Shown piece by piece: positions 40,801 to 53,059 of a stretch of 60,000 nucleotides of DNA. Made by a program: the position numbers and the translations under genes. This stretch comes from Takakia lepidozioides. Its lineage: Eukaryota; Streptophyta; Takakiopsida; Takakiales; Takakiaceae. Each line of letters begins with the position of its first letter. The stretch's first letter is position 1. The notes beneath the pieces were generated by a model. The model was not told where the DNA came from. It saw only the letters and a program-made list of their open reading frames with translations, and ran no database searches. The stretch is taken from NCBI GenBank assembly GCA_030704615.1, contig CM060731.1, forward strand, positions 30,692,001 through 30,752,000. Reading direction: 5' to 3'.

Positions 40801-43079
40801 CACACACTCCAAGTTCAAACCACCAAGAAGACAGCATGAAATACAACAATAGTTTGATTGTCAGTCAAAATATACGATGCTCACAAATTTGAAGCTGTCA
40901 AATCCGGATTCAATCTGTTTTGGGAGATCAAAAACCCAAAAGGTAAGGAAAACCTGCCATTGTCCAGAGTTAAATAAGGTCGATTTGACAACTTACCCAG
41001 CAGATCGCTTCAGCAGATAGAACTCAGCCTCAAAGCCAGCCTTCATGACCTGTAGCAGACAGTCTTTCTGCTCAGTTGTTTCGACTTCTAACAGGCCACC
41101 ATTTCTCTCTCCACCAAAATTCCTATCCGCTGTTCACTGAAGCTCAGTTTCAGGGACGTTAGCACGTTAGACATTCTGTGCTGCCTAGGGATGATTTACA
41201 TTCATACAGCACAAAGGCGTATTGAAAAGGTCATGCCTTCCTTTCTCCAGCTAGACTATCTAGAAGGCCACAAGAGAAAATTAACTTCTCAATTCTTTCC
41301 TGTATAGTTGAGGATCCCACTCAAGTTTATAACAAAAAATCACAACCCAGCACCTAAGTCGCCACCTTCCAATTATATAATTTGCAATGGGATTACAACG
41401 CCACCATGTCCAGGTTTTTGCGCACACAGTCCAAAAATAAGAGACATCCAGAAGATAGTCTTTTTCCCTCACCAGACCAAACTCTTTCTCAAAAGTTCGA
41501 GAGAGGCGGCGGAGAGTGCTCCGAGGGCAATACTTCCAGGGAACCCCGGGCTTCTCATGCATATCTGCTAGCACCATCTCATGCTCAAGGAACCTGCAAC
41601 CAGGAAATACATCTTATGTATTTTTTCACCCAAAAAATAACTTGTAGGGGTAAGTTGTTACATCCATTTGGCTGACAGAGGTAAGGCATCTGACGCTGAC
41701 TCAGATACTGACAGTCTTCTGCTGAAGAAGTTGACAACATATGTTAACTTCAAATATGTTAGTAGGTGGCAGACAGAAGTTTACCATGGCAGCCTGTGCT
41801 TTGTGGAGAGATCAGGCATCAGATGAATCTCGCCAACAGCTGACAGTCCACTGTTCACTGATGGAGCGTCAGAATATGACGTCATGGCCATGACGGCATG
41901 CGCTAACCCAACCCCATGCTTCACCACCACTTCTCCAAACCTCCCAGCTGGCACCACCTGTATGGTCAGGACCCAGTCATTCATCCAGATTTCCATGTGT
42001 TGACTATGATATTGCACTGTCTTTCAAGAAATGAAATGAGGCTTAAAATATTTGGACGGGAGTCTAGACATTGCTGTTAGAAAAGGCATCCCATGAAAAT
42101 GTTCACCTCATAGGCCGTAATCAGATGGAAAAGAAGATACTTGAGAACTTAGTCAAAAGACATCTCAGAGATGTAGAGAGGTCATTTGCTCTATGTCTTT
42201 CTCAGTGAACTGGGTGCTCCACTTGACCTGGTAGAACACTACTACTGCTGGCAAAGCACACTCAGTCTGGCTCTGCAAAAGATGCAAATATGTGTTCTTG
42301 ATGAAGAGTTCCATTGCATTTGAACTCTCCAAAATATCTTTTGCACTCATGTCGCGATGGGGGTGCTGCAGCCCCTCTTTCTTTTGATGCTTTGCTTTGT
42401 TGGCCATGTGAGGTTGCAGGGCTGACTGCACCTCTCCCCTCTTTGTACTCTGGGTAGTGGAATGAAATGGTGTCTTTGTTTTTAAAAAATAACCTAAAAC
42501 CACCTCTCATGAAGTCTCCACTTTCTTTCTCGTGCCAATCTACTTGCATGCCCCTCTCCTCTTCTTCTCAAAACCCCCAAAAGAGATAAAGAAGACATAC
42601 CCTGCACCGGCGTTGTCCCGAACCATCTGCCCACAGCAACCGCACATGCCTCACCTCTGTGCTTTCAAAATTGGGCTTTGCCAGCTCACCATTGTTAGTG
42701 AGGGCTGATTGCTCTTGCCCTTCGCAATCTTTCAAAGAGACAGTTCGCTTGAATGACCCCACCAAAGCATCTTTCTGAGACCCACTCTTCACTCCATTGG
42801 CTTCTGTGACCACTCCGTCTAGGACGGAAGGTGGTATTTTAGGTGCAAAAGAACGTCCTCTGTCCAACTGTGAACCAACTGGGTTAAGTCCCACATGCAG
42901 TTTGGTCAAACTATCTGTCGAAGCATTGAAACCGCCCCTTCCATCAAGCTTGTAAAAGTCCAACGCATTCCGCCCCAGAATTCCATCCGCGGCAGAAAGA
43001 GCCTCATCAAGCGGCATGTCTCCATTATCATATGCCTCAATCAAAACACGGGAAAGTATTTCCCGAGACCACTTTGCCC
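37806..43079 (-). other. Linker and glutamine-synthetase-domain exons 9-18 of NodGS
   Basis: Exon 9 finishes the first domain (WSREILSRVLIEAYDNGDMP, GRNALDFYKLDG), then carries the linker and ends in HVRLLWADGSGQRRCR, the start of the GS N-terminal beta-grasp. Exons 10-18 form the GS catalytic domain: LSAVGEIHLMPDLSTKHRLP, CPRSTLRRLSRTFEKEFGL, KAGFEAEFYLLK, YCSSAGFNAASPILSEI, GSGSHVHISIW, ERIQPSTWSGAYHCWGREN and, in exon 18, AEVKFYKGRQDAVELLVERY then the stop. Confidence 0.88.
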
Positions 43080-46000
43080 CTACAAATTGGCCATCAACAG
43101 CAGCACCTTGTCATCACCAGTTACCCCTGGAGCTGCCCACAACTGACTGAATTCAAGTTCAGCACACTCAAAAGCTGCAGTGCTAAAGAACGAACATGTG
43201 TTTGGAAAACCTGCTGCGACATTGGTTCATTAAAAGGTGAAAACAAGTTAAGTAGGAAGGACCTGATGGAAAGACTGCAAGTCAGTAAGAAAATTGCAAA
43301 AGGATAGAAGTGCTGGTGAACTCCATAGCTCACAAAATCACTTATCCAAAGAGCAGTGTCCAAGAAGGAAGATAACAATCAAGGCAGACATTACACTTCA
43401 ATGAGAAGAAAATCGGGTACCTAAGTAGAATGTCTCGGGGAAGGCATAGCCATCTGTGCTGAACATAATCTGCAGTCAACAATCATCATGGCCATCCAAA
43501 GTGGAATGTGTCAACACATAACACTTCCAATCAAAACCACGGTACAAAGCTTACCGAAAAGATATCTCAGAAAGCTCTTGTTGCTCAGTGTTTGCATCAT
43601 CGCTAGAAGTAGATGCCTCAGAGGCAGTTGGCAAGTACCTTATTAACCGGTGCAAGGTCAAGAAGGTCACTGACTGCACACCTCATCCCCCGTACACTCA
43701 ACTTGGGCACGACTAGCCCAAAGTCCAGATGAACCTGCCATCCAGTGCATTCCCTGACCGTCAGGAGTGAAGCAATTCACTGCTTCCACTCAACTTTCCA
43801 CACACAAGCTCCTCCCCATCTGTTGGAAACACCCGATATCTGGAGCATACGTATGAAGTTTGGCACCAACCTTGGTCCTGGCCCTTGAACCAACCTTTGG
43901 CAATAGTGACGGCCCTTAATCTGATTCCTCCAGAGAATGAGAATGTGATCTATGACCTATAACCTATTGCAAGTACAATCTAATGAATACATCATTTTCT
44001 CTTGCTATGAGCATGCCTCGTTCCACATTACCATGTTGTGAAGTAGTTTAAGAATCTAATATAACCCCTATTTGACACAGTCAATCTACCTGGGGATACA
44101 CACTCGCAAGATAGGAAGCTTCGCGCATGAAGGGGTACGAGCCATGCAGCAACACTACACGGCAGTGCGCAAATGTTGAATGCTCCAATACAGCCCGAAG
44201 ATGCAGAGGATTGGCAAGTTCCAGTTGCAAGTCCTTGTCGCCAAAGCTAGAAAACAATAGAACTGTATCCATCAGTATGAACAAGACTACTCTTACACCT
44301 TTCTGTCCCACCCTCTGGGCCTAAGTGCGTGTGTCCATCAGCCATCTAGGTAGTACATTGCTTTAGTTTTTCCCTTCCTTTCTCTCTCACACTCCCGATC
44401 TTCTCCGCGGAGTCTATTTGGAATTTGGATGCACTTTTCTCACCAAGAGGCATCCCAGAAACTTGTCATCTTTGGACATTTCATAACCAACTTAGTTCTT
44501 GCATGCTTTCGGGAATTCACTACAAAACTTCCGATGCAGAGTTGAAGTCCCGGATTGATCAGATGTCAATGGTATCTAACACTCTCTAAGCTATATATCA
44601 TTAGAATTGCCAAACTCTTTCGAGCAGTTCCCTGCATAGCCAATTTATCTACATGCAAAATTCATGTGATCGTCTATTTTACCAGCCAAATCTCATCTTT
44701 GAACTAAATGAGCTATTTGGCACATCTCCGCTCCGGCGCATTAGTCCCTACAAATAAGTGGGTACAAAGGTCAGAAGTGTGTTACAATGTGTCCTAAGAC
44801 ACAATCGAAATGACCGCCGTTCCAAAATCCACATAACTAATTGAGCAACACATTTTGGAATCACCAATGCTTACCCAGGTAAAACCCATATCTAACATAC
44901 CCTGTATGTATCTGGAGCGGAAGTTCTTTTTCTGTGGCAACCTCCAATGCTCGCGTAAAAATGAAGTCGATGAGAGCCTTGTTTGCAACTCGTATAGGGG
45001 TGCCGGAACCTGTCTTGTGCCCAAATTCCGGAAATTACACGTACAGGTGTTGATCAGTCTAGACCACTCTTAAGTTCATGTAAAAACATGGCCCTAAACT
45101 TGAAATATACAGTCCTTCACACCAAAGAGGAAGTGAGTACACAAAGTATTGAAAGGCAGTTCATGACACAGGAGAATGTTGAGGCCAAACTGAAGAGAAA
45201 GTACCGTGCTTACGCAAGTTGTCATGGAGACCATCCTCGGCATCTTGAGCTGAAACGAGAGGGTTGATGCGGAGTCCGCTACGGTAGGCCGCAATGCTCT
45301 TGAATGCTACTACTTTCTGAGACAGTGTGGAGACATCTCTTGAATCAAAGACAACACATTCACTTAAAAACCATAGGAGTGGGAAAGAGACAAATTGTGA
45401 GCTACAGCCTCCGATGGGTGATGGCTTCACTATACAAGAAGGTGGTTCTGTGAAAGCAACAGCCACGCGTAAGATTGGTGAATTTCGCCTGGCAAGCAGC
45501 AAAGACACAAGGTACATAATGACAGTGCCTTCCCCTCACAGCTTATCACCTCACTACATCAAATGCCTTGGTACCAGTTGGTGAAGCATCCTCCTAAAGA
45601 CACAACCAAAGAACTTTTGCTCTACAAGAAGCCCCCTCATCACTGCAAAGGCAATTAGAGTGATGTATGCACCCTCAAATGTTACTGATACTGGATCCTC
45701 CGTGCCAATTGGCAACCCATAAATAATTGGGTTTTACTCCATTATTGCCAAGAAGCAAACTTAGAAGAGTGTCATTGCTAATCCAGGCGAGGAGCAGAAA
45801 GTTTCATCTTAGTGATCCACTTTGGTGGCAAAAATGAACTCTTTGAGGAAAGAGAGTGGAATCTTCCAAGAGAAAAGCCTACATACTGAACTCTGTTCTG
45901 TATGTACCACTGTTATTGGGAAATCACACACAGCAGATTGATGTTCGTGTTAAGGGATTTCTAGAGGATATCTAGAAAACTCGGATCAATTGTCTGTTTC

Positions 46001-48691
46001 AATTTAAAGTCATACTACCGGCATCAGCCCTTGACAAAGGTAGTTTCTGTCTCTTTGTGTTCTGCTCAAAACTGGCGCAGGGTCAATGGCCACAAGGCTA
46101 CGGCAAACAACGTCTCATGAGTACATTCTGTTCTGTATGTGCCATCAACAGATGCTAGTAGGTCTGCAGCTAAGCTGGAGAGTTCAAATTACAGACAGAT
46201 ATCATAATGAACAAGACAGAAGGATGTGTATAAGGATATGATTCCAAGGTTGACACGAATCTATGGTCAAAACTCTCGAGTGTCCACCTCATGTTGGCTT
46301 GGATCCCCTGTTCCCAGACAAACAAAGTGCAAACGGGTGAGATTTCGAACCTAAAATTAGAACCAATATATGCATCCAGGGTAACAAAACCTCAGTCGTG
46401 GTCAGCATGATGGATACATACATTGTGTGCACAAATAAGTGCTAGAAGTTCCTTGCCACAACTGCCATGGAAAGAATGTGGCCTTCTGTGAGACAGATTA
46501 AGTAAGAATGAAATTGCAGGGATGGCTTGTAGCATTGACGCATGATAATAACCTGAATGATCACGTCAACATCTCTTTGTTATCATCGTTTCACGTGAAC
46601 GTGACATATCATGATAGGAAATTATACCATACGAACACAATCCTCTTCGCATTTCCTTGAAGCATCTCACCATCATACCACATTCTTCGTCACCAAAGCA
46701 TCTTACCATCACATCACCGCATGCGCATTGAATCATCATCATGATGCAAAGCCATAGTCTCTGATGCAGGTCACATGAAATACCAACTCCTCCTGGGCAT
46801 TTCATACTTTCAACTTCCTAATTCACTCCTACCAAAAAAACAGAAATGCCTGAAGGCCCGAGTATGCAAGAACAAGAAAGCCAACCTGATTGAGGATTGC
46901 CTCTGCAACGGTCTCAATTCGCAAGACTCTGTGAACACCCGGAATGTACTTGCGATGCCACCCCAGACTAACCATCTTATCCATGGTCAGCCCATCATCC
47001 AAAAGGACAATCTCAATGTTTGCCGCATCAAAACACTTCTCACTCAGAGCTTCCAGGCCAACTGCTTGCCGGTATGCCTCAATGCTTGTCAAAGAAGGCT
47101 CACAGCCGTATAGGGAAGAAAGATCTTGCAAGCTTCTCTGCAGATGAATCATTCCCCGCCCACAAACACACACAGGCAGCCAAAAAACTTGAGCAAATTG
47201 CAGCATTATAGTGGATGAACTAAATGGTTTTTTCACCATCTGATCATCTCAAATTCACACACTCTGATGTAGTATGCAGACGGCGGACAACTGAGCTCAA
47301 TATGTGCATAATTGGCCTCATCTTGATTTCTTGTGGGGGCAATAGAATTATCCTGGAGTGGTTCACTACAGAGATGCATCCAAAACTGTGGACACTTTAG
47401 AAAAGTTCTTGTGAGTTTTTTTTCACCAAAGCACACAATTACTAGATACATTCAGATGGCTTGGTCTTGGAACACCAATTCAATGTTCCGATAGAAAATG
47501 TAGGGAAGGCCACACATTGAAGCACAGGCGCTAGCATGATTCTCACTCTCTCTCTCTTGAACCATGCTCTGACATGGCAAGGTTGGGTTGGGTTGGAGTA
47601 TGTTTGAGTGCTCAAATCTCACAAACTACTTGATTGTGTTTAATCGTGGGGTTACTATGCCTCAAGGTTACAATGTCATAGCCAATGAGAACTGTCCCCT
47701 GAATCTCTCTTTCTCACCTACACAGAATTCTCACATACACATTGTACTACTGAAATAGCTGTGGGCACAATCTTGGGTTGAAAGATTAAGGCCCTCAGGA
47801 AGGGCTTTCACTCTCATCTGGACTAGATCTCTCATTATGTCATTCACCAGCATTGTCAAGACGAAGTGGCTAGCTCCCGTTCTTGTTTAGCACTCTGATC
47901 CATTGGTGAGACACCAATAATTATTCCAACCAACAGCCGTAACTATATTTTCCACCGATCTTGCCAGCAAATGTCACCAGCGTGAAGAGACAATTTTACA
48001 GGCCGGATTCAGCAATCAAACTACAACAGATAAGAAAAACTATGCAGACAACAACAGTGATTTGACAACACTCAATGCTCAGTACCATGCCCACAAACAC
48101 AAGCAAGGTGACTGGCATCTGGTTATACGACAAAACCACTGCAGGCCGAGGATCTGTAACTCGAATAACCAGACCTCATCCCCCTGCACACCCCCTACTT
48201 AGATTGGCAGTAGCTGCCATGCAGCATTTGGTACAACAAAGACTCACTTATTGTTGTCAATCACTCAGTGACAACAATACAAACAGGAGCCAAACAAAGC
48301 CCTTCTTATAGGTCTACAGTTATGACAACAGAAAAGGCTCAGCTGTAGCTTGACCGGTTCGGCCTCAGATTCAGACAATTCTTAGACTTCCAGTAGAGAT
48401 CCAACTGTCAGAACTTGAATCCGATTTTCACGGATTTTCAAGAGATTAGTCCCTCCTTCCGTATCAGCTGGACGTGTCCGCAAACAAGTAGCGACCTCAG
48501 TAAAGAGCACCAACCTGGAAAGACAGACTGTGTGACACAGAAGTAAGAGCTTCGTCACGAGCTTCAGAGAAGCACTGAAGGAAAGGAAGGTTGGTATCAA
48601 GTGCCACCACATTGTGAGCATGCGCATCGATTAGCGGCACCTGTGCGCAAGCTGCGCGAATGCGCTCATGGTCCTGCTCTCGCTGAGCCAT
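37806..48691 (-). CDS. NodGS: NodGS-type protein: amidohydrolase plus glutamine synthetase, 18 exons, apparently intact
   Basis: Exons (minus strand): 48691-48515, 47137-46886, 46307-46255, 45338-45214, 45009-44901, 44246-44090, 43734-43639, 43469-43421, 43079-42601, 41957-41785, 41593-41473, 41049-40997, 40355-40232, 39636-39491, 39206-39015, 38695-38463, 38199-38054, 37868-37806 (stop included). They sum to 2748 bases, 915 residues; phases agree at every junction and all introns are GT...AG. The product combines an N-terminal amidohydrolase (DAHAHN at residues 22-27, probable metal ligands) with a C-terminal glutamine-synthetase domain: HCEAGGGQFE near residue 660, AGSGSHVHISIW near 711, WGRENREASLR near 790, ANPHLGLAAILAAG near 820. 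This is the plant NodGS/FluG-like family; the GS part may have lost ordinary synthetase activity (inference). Residues 345-490 include a long, variable linker. The start is the first Met of exon 1. Confidence 0.93.
43421..48691 (-). other. Amidohydrolase-domain exons 1-8 of NodGS
   Basis: These eight exons encode residues 1-339. Key strings are VPLIDAHAHNVVALDTN (exon 1), FDAANIEIVLLDDGLTMDKM (exon 2), RWTLESFDHRFV (exon 3), KSIAAYRSGLRINPLVSAQD (exon 4), VANKALIDFIFTRALEVATE (exon 5), GDKDLQLELANPLHLRAVLE and VVLLHGSYPFMREASYLASV (exon 6), HLDFGLVVPKLSVRGM (exon 7) and FSTDGYAFPETFYL (exon 8). The last has the Asp-containing STDG typical of amidohydrolases. Confidence 0.88.
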
Positions 48692-49159
48692 TTAAGAGAG
48701 ACGCGACGACAAAAGGAAGGATAATTACTTGCTTGTAGGATGCCAAGAGGGAGTGAACTGATTCAAACGACACAGCCAGGAAAAGAGAGTGTGAGCAGTT
48801 TGAGTCAAGTGTGAGCTATTGAAAACGGAGTCATTTGTTCCCCTTGCTGTAAGCCTGGGGATCCCGAACTTAAAGCAATCGAAAATGTCTCGCCTTCAAT
48901 TTTTGTTTTTCTCGTTGAGTGATCCCTAAGCGTATGTGATATCGCCGTTTGTGAATATAATGTGAGAGACTAGCTAGAAAGAAGTAGATAGAGAGAAGAT
49001 GCAACTTAGATGGACTTGAGATCGGAAGATGATCGGTGGAGGGGGGGGGGGGGGGGGGTGCGGCAATGACAGGGAACAGAAACACCTGACGTGAGGCTAA
49101 TGATAGGACGCAGATCGAGCAAGCGTGCACAGATCCAAAGACAAACAGGTCAGAATAGA

Positions 49160-49190
<31 letters not shown>

Positions 49191-49600
49191 GAGAGAGAGA
49201 GGTGACAGCGAGAGATAAAGATATTCGAGAGCTACACCCACGCCGTCCGATTAAGTCTTCCGTTAGCTTTCAGCCGTAGGATAATTCTAGATTAGGCCTC
49301 GACAATAGGCTATCCTACCGATGGAGCCTCTTTATACTGATATCTTCCTTCTTTCTGAATAAGCGGCCAGGATCTGTTGATGGAAGAACCCGACACCACT
49401 TGTCCGCGACTCGAAGCGGCACGTGCGCATTCACAGTAAGAGGCTTATCCAATATTTTAACTTGGAGACGCGTCGAATGGACACAGGATCGTAATTGGTT
49501 CCCTCGTACCCGGGTTGGCGCGTGTATTGCCGCGTGACGGACGAAACTTGGGGCGCGATCTTACCATTTGGCGTGTGTGGAAATTAGTGTTGGTCTGGTA
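48692..49600. promoter_or_regulatory. Upstream region of NodGS with microsatellites
   Basis: This should hold the promoter and 5' untranslated region. I see no decisive TATA box. It contains a run of 18 G's (49041-49058) and a GA repeat (about 49159-49200). Confidence 0.55.
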
Positions 49601-49740
49601 TATACGTGAAGGACTGGTATAAAGTACTGGTATATGTCGGGGTAGTACTGACACTGGGACAATACTTGGTCATATACCAGAAAGGCTGGTATCAGTTTTT
49701 TCATACCAGCCACAATACCAGTACTACCCCCCACATCTTC
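49590..49740. repeat. Fold-back sequence built of CTGGTAT/ATACCAG
   Basis: CTGGTAT or its complement recurs at about 49596, 49613, 49627, 49674, 49685, 49703 and 49714. The perfect hairpin GGCTGGTAT-loop-ATACCAGCC lies at 49684-49711, and GGGGTAGTACT at 49639 pairs with AGTACTACCCC near 49720. It could be a small fold-back (MITE-like) element. Confidence 0.6.
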
Positions 49741-49849
49741 CTCATTTACTCTGGTATGTGTACTATACTAATTTATGTGTACATATGCCTACATACTTGT
49801 ACTTATGTATATTTATTTCGCTATGTGTATTGTATTTGTTGTCATTTTG

Positions 49850-51100
49850 TTTTTCTTTTAAAAGAAAGGGGACATAGGCCCTTTTAATCAAATTGAGTAA
49901 AAGTAGAGTCACATCAGTGGAAAAATAACCACCGTGGAGGCCGTGAGGACTTACTGGGGGGAAACTTCCCCGTGACCCTAGCAAATCAGCTAATAGAGAC
50001 GAAGGAGAGATTAGAGCCCGAGGGTGAGTGTGTGAAGGGTATTGAAATGCTAAGAGAGGGGTGTAGAACTAGGCGGAAAGAACAGACAAGGCAAAGGAAA
50101 CCCTGCTGCAACTATTGAGTAAGTTTGCAATGGAGCTGTAAGAACAATGTAAGCTGCTTTAGAAGCGAGAAACAGGGGAGACAATGAGGGGAGGCAGAAA
50201 GGCCAGCTAGAGGAGGGTGTTCAACTTGCAAGTTCGGAGCTGTAGATGCTGCAAACCGAGAGGTGAGCGGGTGGTGCTTCAGATTCAAAACTTCAGTTGA
50301 GTTCTTAACTTTGGAACTTGAGCTTTCTTGTGACGCCAGTTGTAATCAGCCTCCTCCCCATCACCAGGGGACCTCCCATTGAGTGGGGATGGAGTCTTTC
50401 CAGGCAAAGTGCATGTCGGGAAGACTGGTGCCGAGCAGGTTCCCTTTGCCCCAGGACTGCATGAAATCTTGAAACAGCTTCCTTCCTCATTATTTAGAAG
50501 ATCTGGAAATAGCTGCACATAACAAATCCCACGCTTTTCTCCCCACAGCCAACAGATCATGAACTGGACAGAGTGTTTGCGCCTGACCTGGCACCATGTT
50601 GAGAAGCAATAGAGACTGAGGAGGAGGGGAGGGATAGGAGGCCCAACCGAGAGTAAAACCCCAAGACCTTTCTCCAGAAACTACTCGAGAAATTGCAAAA
50701 CAACAGGCAATGTTCAATGGACTCTGGTTCTGACAGACAGAGAAGGCAGGAAGGATTGTCTTGGTCTATGGTTAGCTTAGGATTCTGTGGGTCAATTTCC
50801 ATAGGAAACCCGAGACCTTTATTGCCCTATCTTTCCTCCAAACGTCCTTCCAGATTTTGGCCCAGTTAGATTGGATGAACTGCAGATTGCTCCATTTTGA
50901 AGACCATCTTGCCATAAAGGAACGGGGCGGGTTGATGAGAGAGTAACCCAGCTTGACCTTGTAGACGAAAAATGGTGACTGTTTTTTGTCCATCCAATTC
51001 CACTCGTAGGGATCAAATTGCAGATCTGCCAATGGGCATTTGAGAAACCAGGTGAACTATTGATGGACAGCCCATTGAATTTACATCCCCTGCGGTGGCA
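49850..51100 (-). mobile_element. 5'-truncated LINE, copy 3 (3' end)
   Basis: The minus-strand frames at 50285-50560, 50557-50802 and 50772-51032 give LQFDPYEWNWMDKKQSPFFV, then GYSLINPPRS and WRKDRAIKVSGFLWKLTHRI: the zf-RVT region of ORF2, close to copy 2 (DPGEWRWMSKKKDPF). The 3' end near 49850-49990 (CCTTTTAATCAAATT, then AAAAATAACC) matches copy 2. Only the C-terminal part is present and frames are broken. Confidence 0.82.
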
Positions 51101-51290
51101 AGGGGTCGGCATTTCCAAGCATATCTAGCACCTTGACATGGTATAGGTTGATCCGCTTATCCAATGTTATTTCACCAAAGTATGCGAGGTTGCCAACAAT
51201 GTCTGGTATGAAACCCAATCTTGTGGCCTCCATGTCATGAATTGCCAAAATCAGAGTCATTGTTACAAGATTGCCTTGATTAGATGTCAT
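51081..51290 (-). pseudogene. Unidentified short coding-like fragment
   Basis: A 70-residue minus frame: ATRLGFIPDIVGNLAYFGEI, then LDKRINLYHVKVLDMLGNAD. It abuts the 5' break of LINE copy 3 and precedes the direct repeat at 51309. The family is not recognised. Confidence 0.3.
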
Positions 51291-51308
51291 CCAAGCAGGG
51301 AGAGTGTG

Positions 51309-51964
51309 TCGTGCGCATACATATCGCTACACAACTACATCGCTGTCCAAAACCACACAACACATGTGCACACCACAAACTAGTATATCACTAGTCCACC
51401 ACTAGTCCAACCACTAGGCTACAACTAGTCAGTCATTAGGCTGTCACTATGCTGCCCACTATGGCAGTCACTAGTCCACACAATGATAAAGAAGAAGAAT
51501 ACAAGCACGAGCTCACAAAGCTGAAGCATAAACTCATGCATATATAACCTCATCACTCAAATATAAGTCAAGCTAAGTGCACCCCACGCCATGGGGAATC
51601 CACACTACGGCGCCATAGCTAGGCGCGGTGAGGCTCAACTCGAGAAAGATGAGCCTCCCACGCTTGTCGTGAAGATAACCACTCCAGGGCCTAAATCTGC
51701 CTTGACCCCTGGATTGACACTTGGGCCAATCCCAAATGTCAATATGTAAAAGCTAGCTATTTCCTAGCTAGTTTCACACTAGTGGTAAAATAACTTGACA
51801 GCTATCGTGCGCATACATATCGCTATACAACTACATCGTTGTCCAAAACCACACAATACATGTGCACACCGCACACTAGTATATCACTAGTCCACCACTA
51901 GTCTAGCCACTAGTCCAACCACTAGGCTACAACTAGTCAGTCACTAGGCTGCCACTATGTTGCC
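51309..51964. mobile_element. Short element flanked by ~150-bp direct repeats
   Basis: A 148-bp repeat (51309-51456, starting TCGTGCGCATACATATCGCT) recurs at 51805-51964 with one extra ~12-bp internal duplication and a few substitutions. The 348 bp between them end in AACTTGACA and match 11430-11745. The layout resembles a small LTR/TRIM-like element or an LTR fragment with a duplicated piece. Neither direct repeat ends in clear TG...CA. Confidence 0.6.
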
Positions 51965-52720
51965 AGGGCTGCCAGGCTTGCACATGCATTGCAAATGCAC
52001 ACAAACGTGATGTGGTTGGGCTTCACCCCTTCCCCCATCACTTGATCATAGATCTCCAAAGCCTCCATACCAAGTCACTGCTGTGCATACCCTGCAAGCA
52101 TTGCGTCCCATGACACCACATCTCGTTCAACCATAGACTTGTTGAAAACTCCCTTCGCATCCTTAATGCACCCACATTTCGCATACACCACCAGGGCAGG
52201 GTTCAGAATGACATCTGGTACAATTCCAGCTTTGACGATGTTACCATGGACCTCTTTCCCCTTTTCCAGAGCTCCCCTGCTTACACACATTGCAAACACA
52301 AACAAATGTGATGTGGTTGGGCTTCACCCCTTTGCGCATCATTTGCTCATAGGTCTCTAAAAGCATTCCTACCACACCCATGCTTGGTAAATCCTGCCAA
52401 CATTATATTCCACGTGATCAAAGATCGTTGAGGCATTCTGTTGAACACTTGGTGAGCATCCATGATGCTCCCACACTTAACATACATGTTGACAAGGATG
52501 TTGAGTAGGAAAACATTTGGTGTGAATCCACTGTAGATAATGTGAGTGTGCACCTACTTTCCAGCTTCCAGACCTTGAATCATCTTGATGCACTTAAGCA
52601 AGAGACAGACATACGTACCTGAATCTACTGAAATGCCTCCTTGGTTTAAAGTCTGTAGAGCCTCTGTCAGTCTGCCTGCCTCACAAAGCATCTTCACATG
52701 CCCAGAAGTGCCAGAAGAGT
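51965..52720 (-). pseudogene. PPR pseudogene
   Basis: The frames 52075-52305 and 52347-52553 carry GALEKGKEVHGNIVKAGIVP, VYAKCGCIKDAKGVFN, AMLAGYAQQ, then MHTHIIYSGFTPNVFLLN and NMYVKCGSIMDAHQVFNRM. The order and wording are those of the 25.7-29.8 kb block, so this is a further copy. The N-terminal sequence continues to about 52720, where it meets the transposase-like fragment. Confidence 0.8.
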
Positions 52721-53030
52721 GGGCTTCTCAAGAGCGCGAAGACAACGAGCCAAGGAGCTGATTGTCAAGTTAGGATCACTTGGCCGGACTTTGTTCATGA
52801 ACTGAGCATAAGCACCATCACCATGGCCATGAGTCACCATTCCTATTAGGGATATAGGTAGTTGACCGAGACCAAATGTCATCTTGTTTGTTACGAGGAG
52901 CCGGGGCAACGCAATCTTCGAGTGATCCATCTTATCGTGTATAATACACATAAACTCCTCACCCATCATCGTTGATTCATTTCGCCAACTATGATAAAGC
53001 CTGCGACATGACTCCTGATGCTTCAAATGT
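52721..53030 (-). pseudogene. Transposase-like fragment
   Basis: The minus frame 52694-53026 reads EEFMCIIHDKMDHSKIALPR, then MTFGLGQLPISLIGMVTHGH and DGAYAQFMNKVRPSDPNLT. The D-containing HDKMDH string and the following GMVTHGHGD stretch resemble DNA-transposon transposases of a kind I cannot name with certainty. The fragment ends abruptly at PPR sequence on its left. Confidence 0.45.
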
Positions 53031-53059
53031 CTCTCAAATTTCCTTTTTCTTCTATCATT

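Noticed and set aside
41781-42503. ORFs in NodGS introns and around exon 10
   Set aside because: Exon 10 (41957-41785) is part of the gene model; the remaining ORFs lie in introns and are not conserved by eye.
48870-49241. Minus-strand ORF rich in Ser and Leu upstream of NodGS
   Set aside because: Its residues come from the GA microsatellite and G run; it overlaps the promoter region and has no motif.
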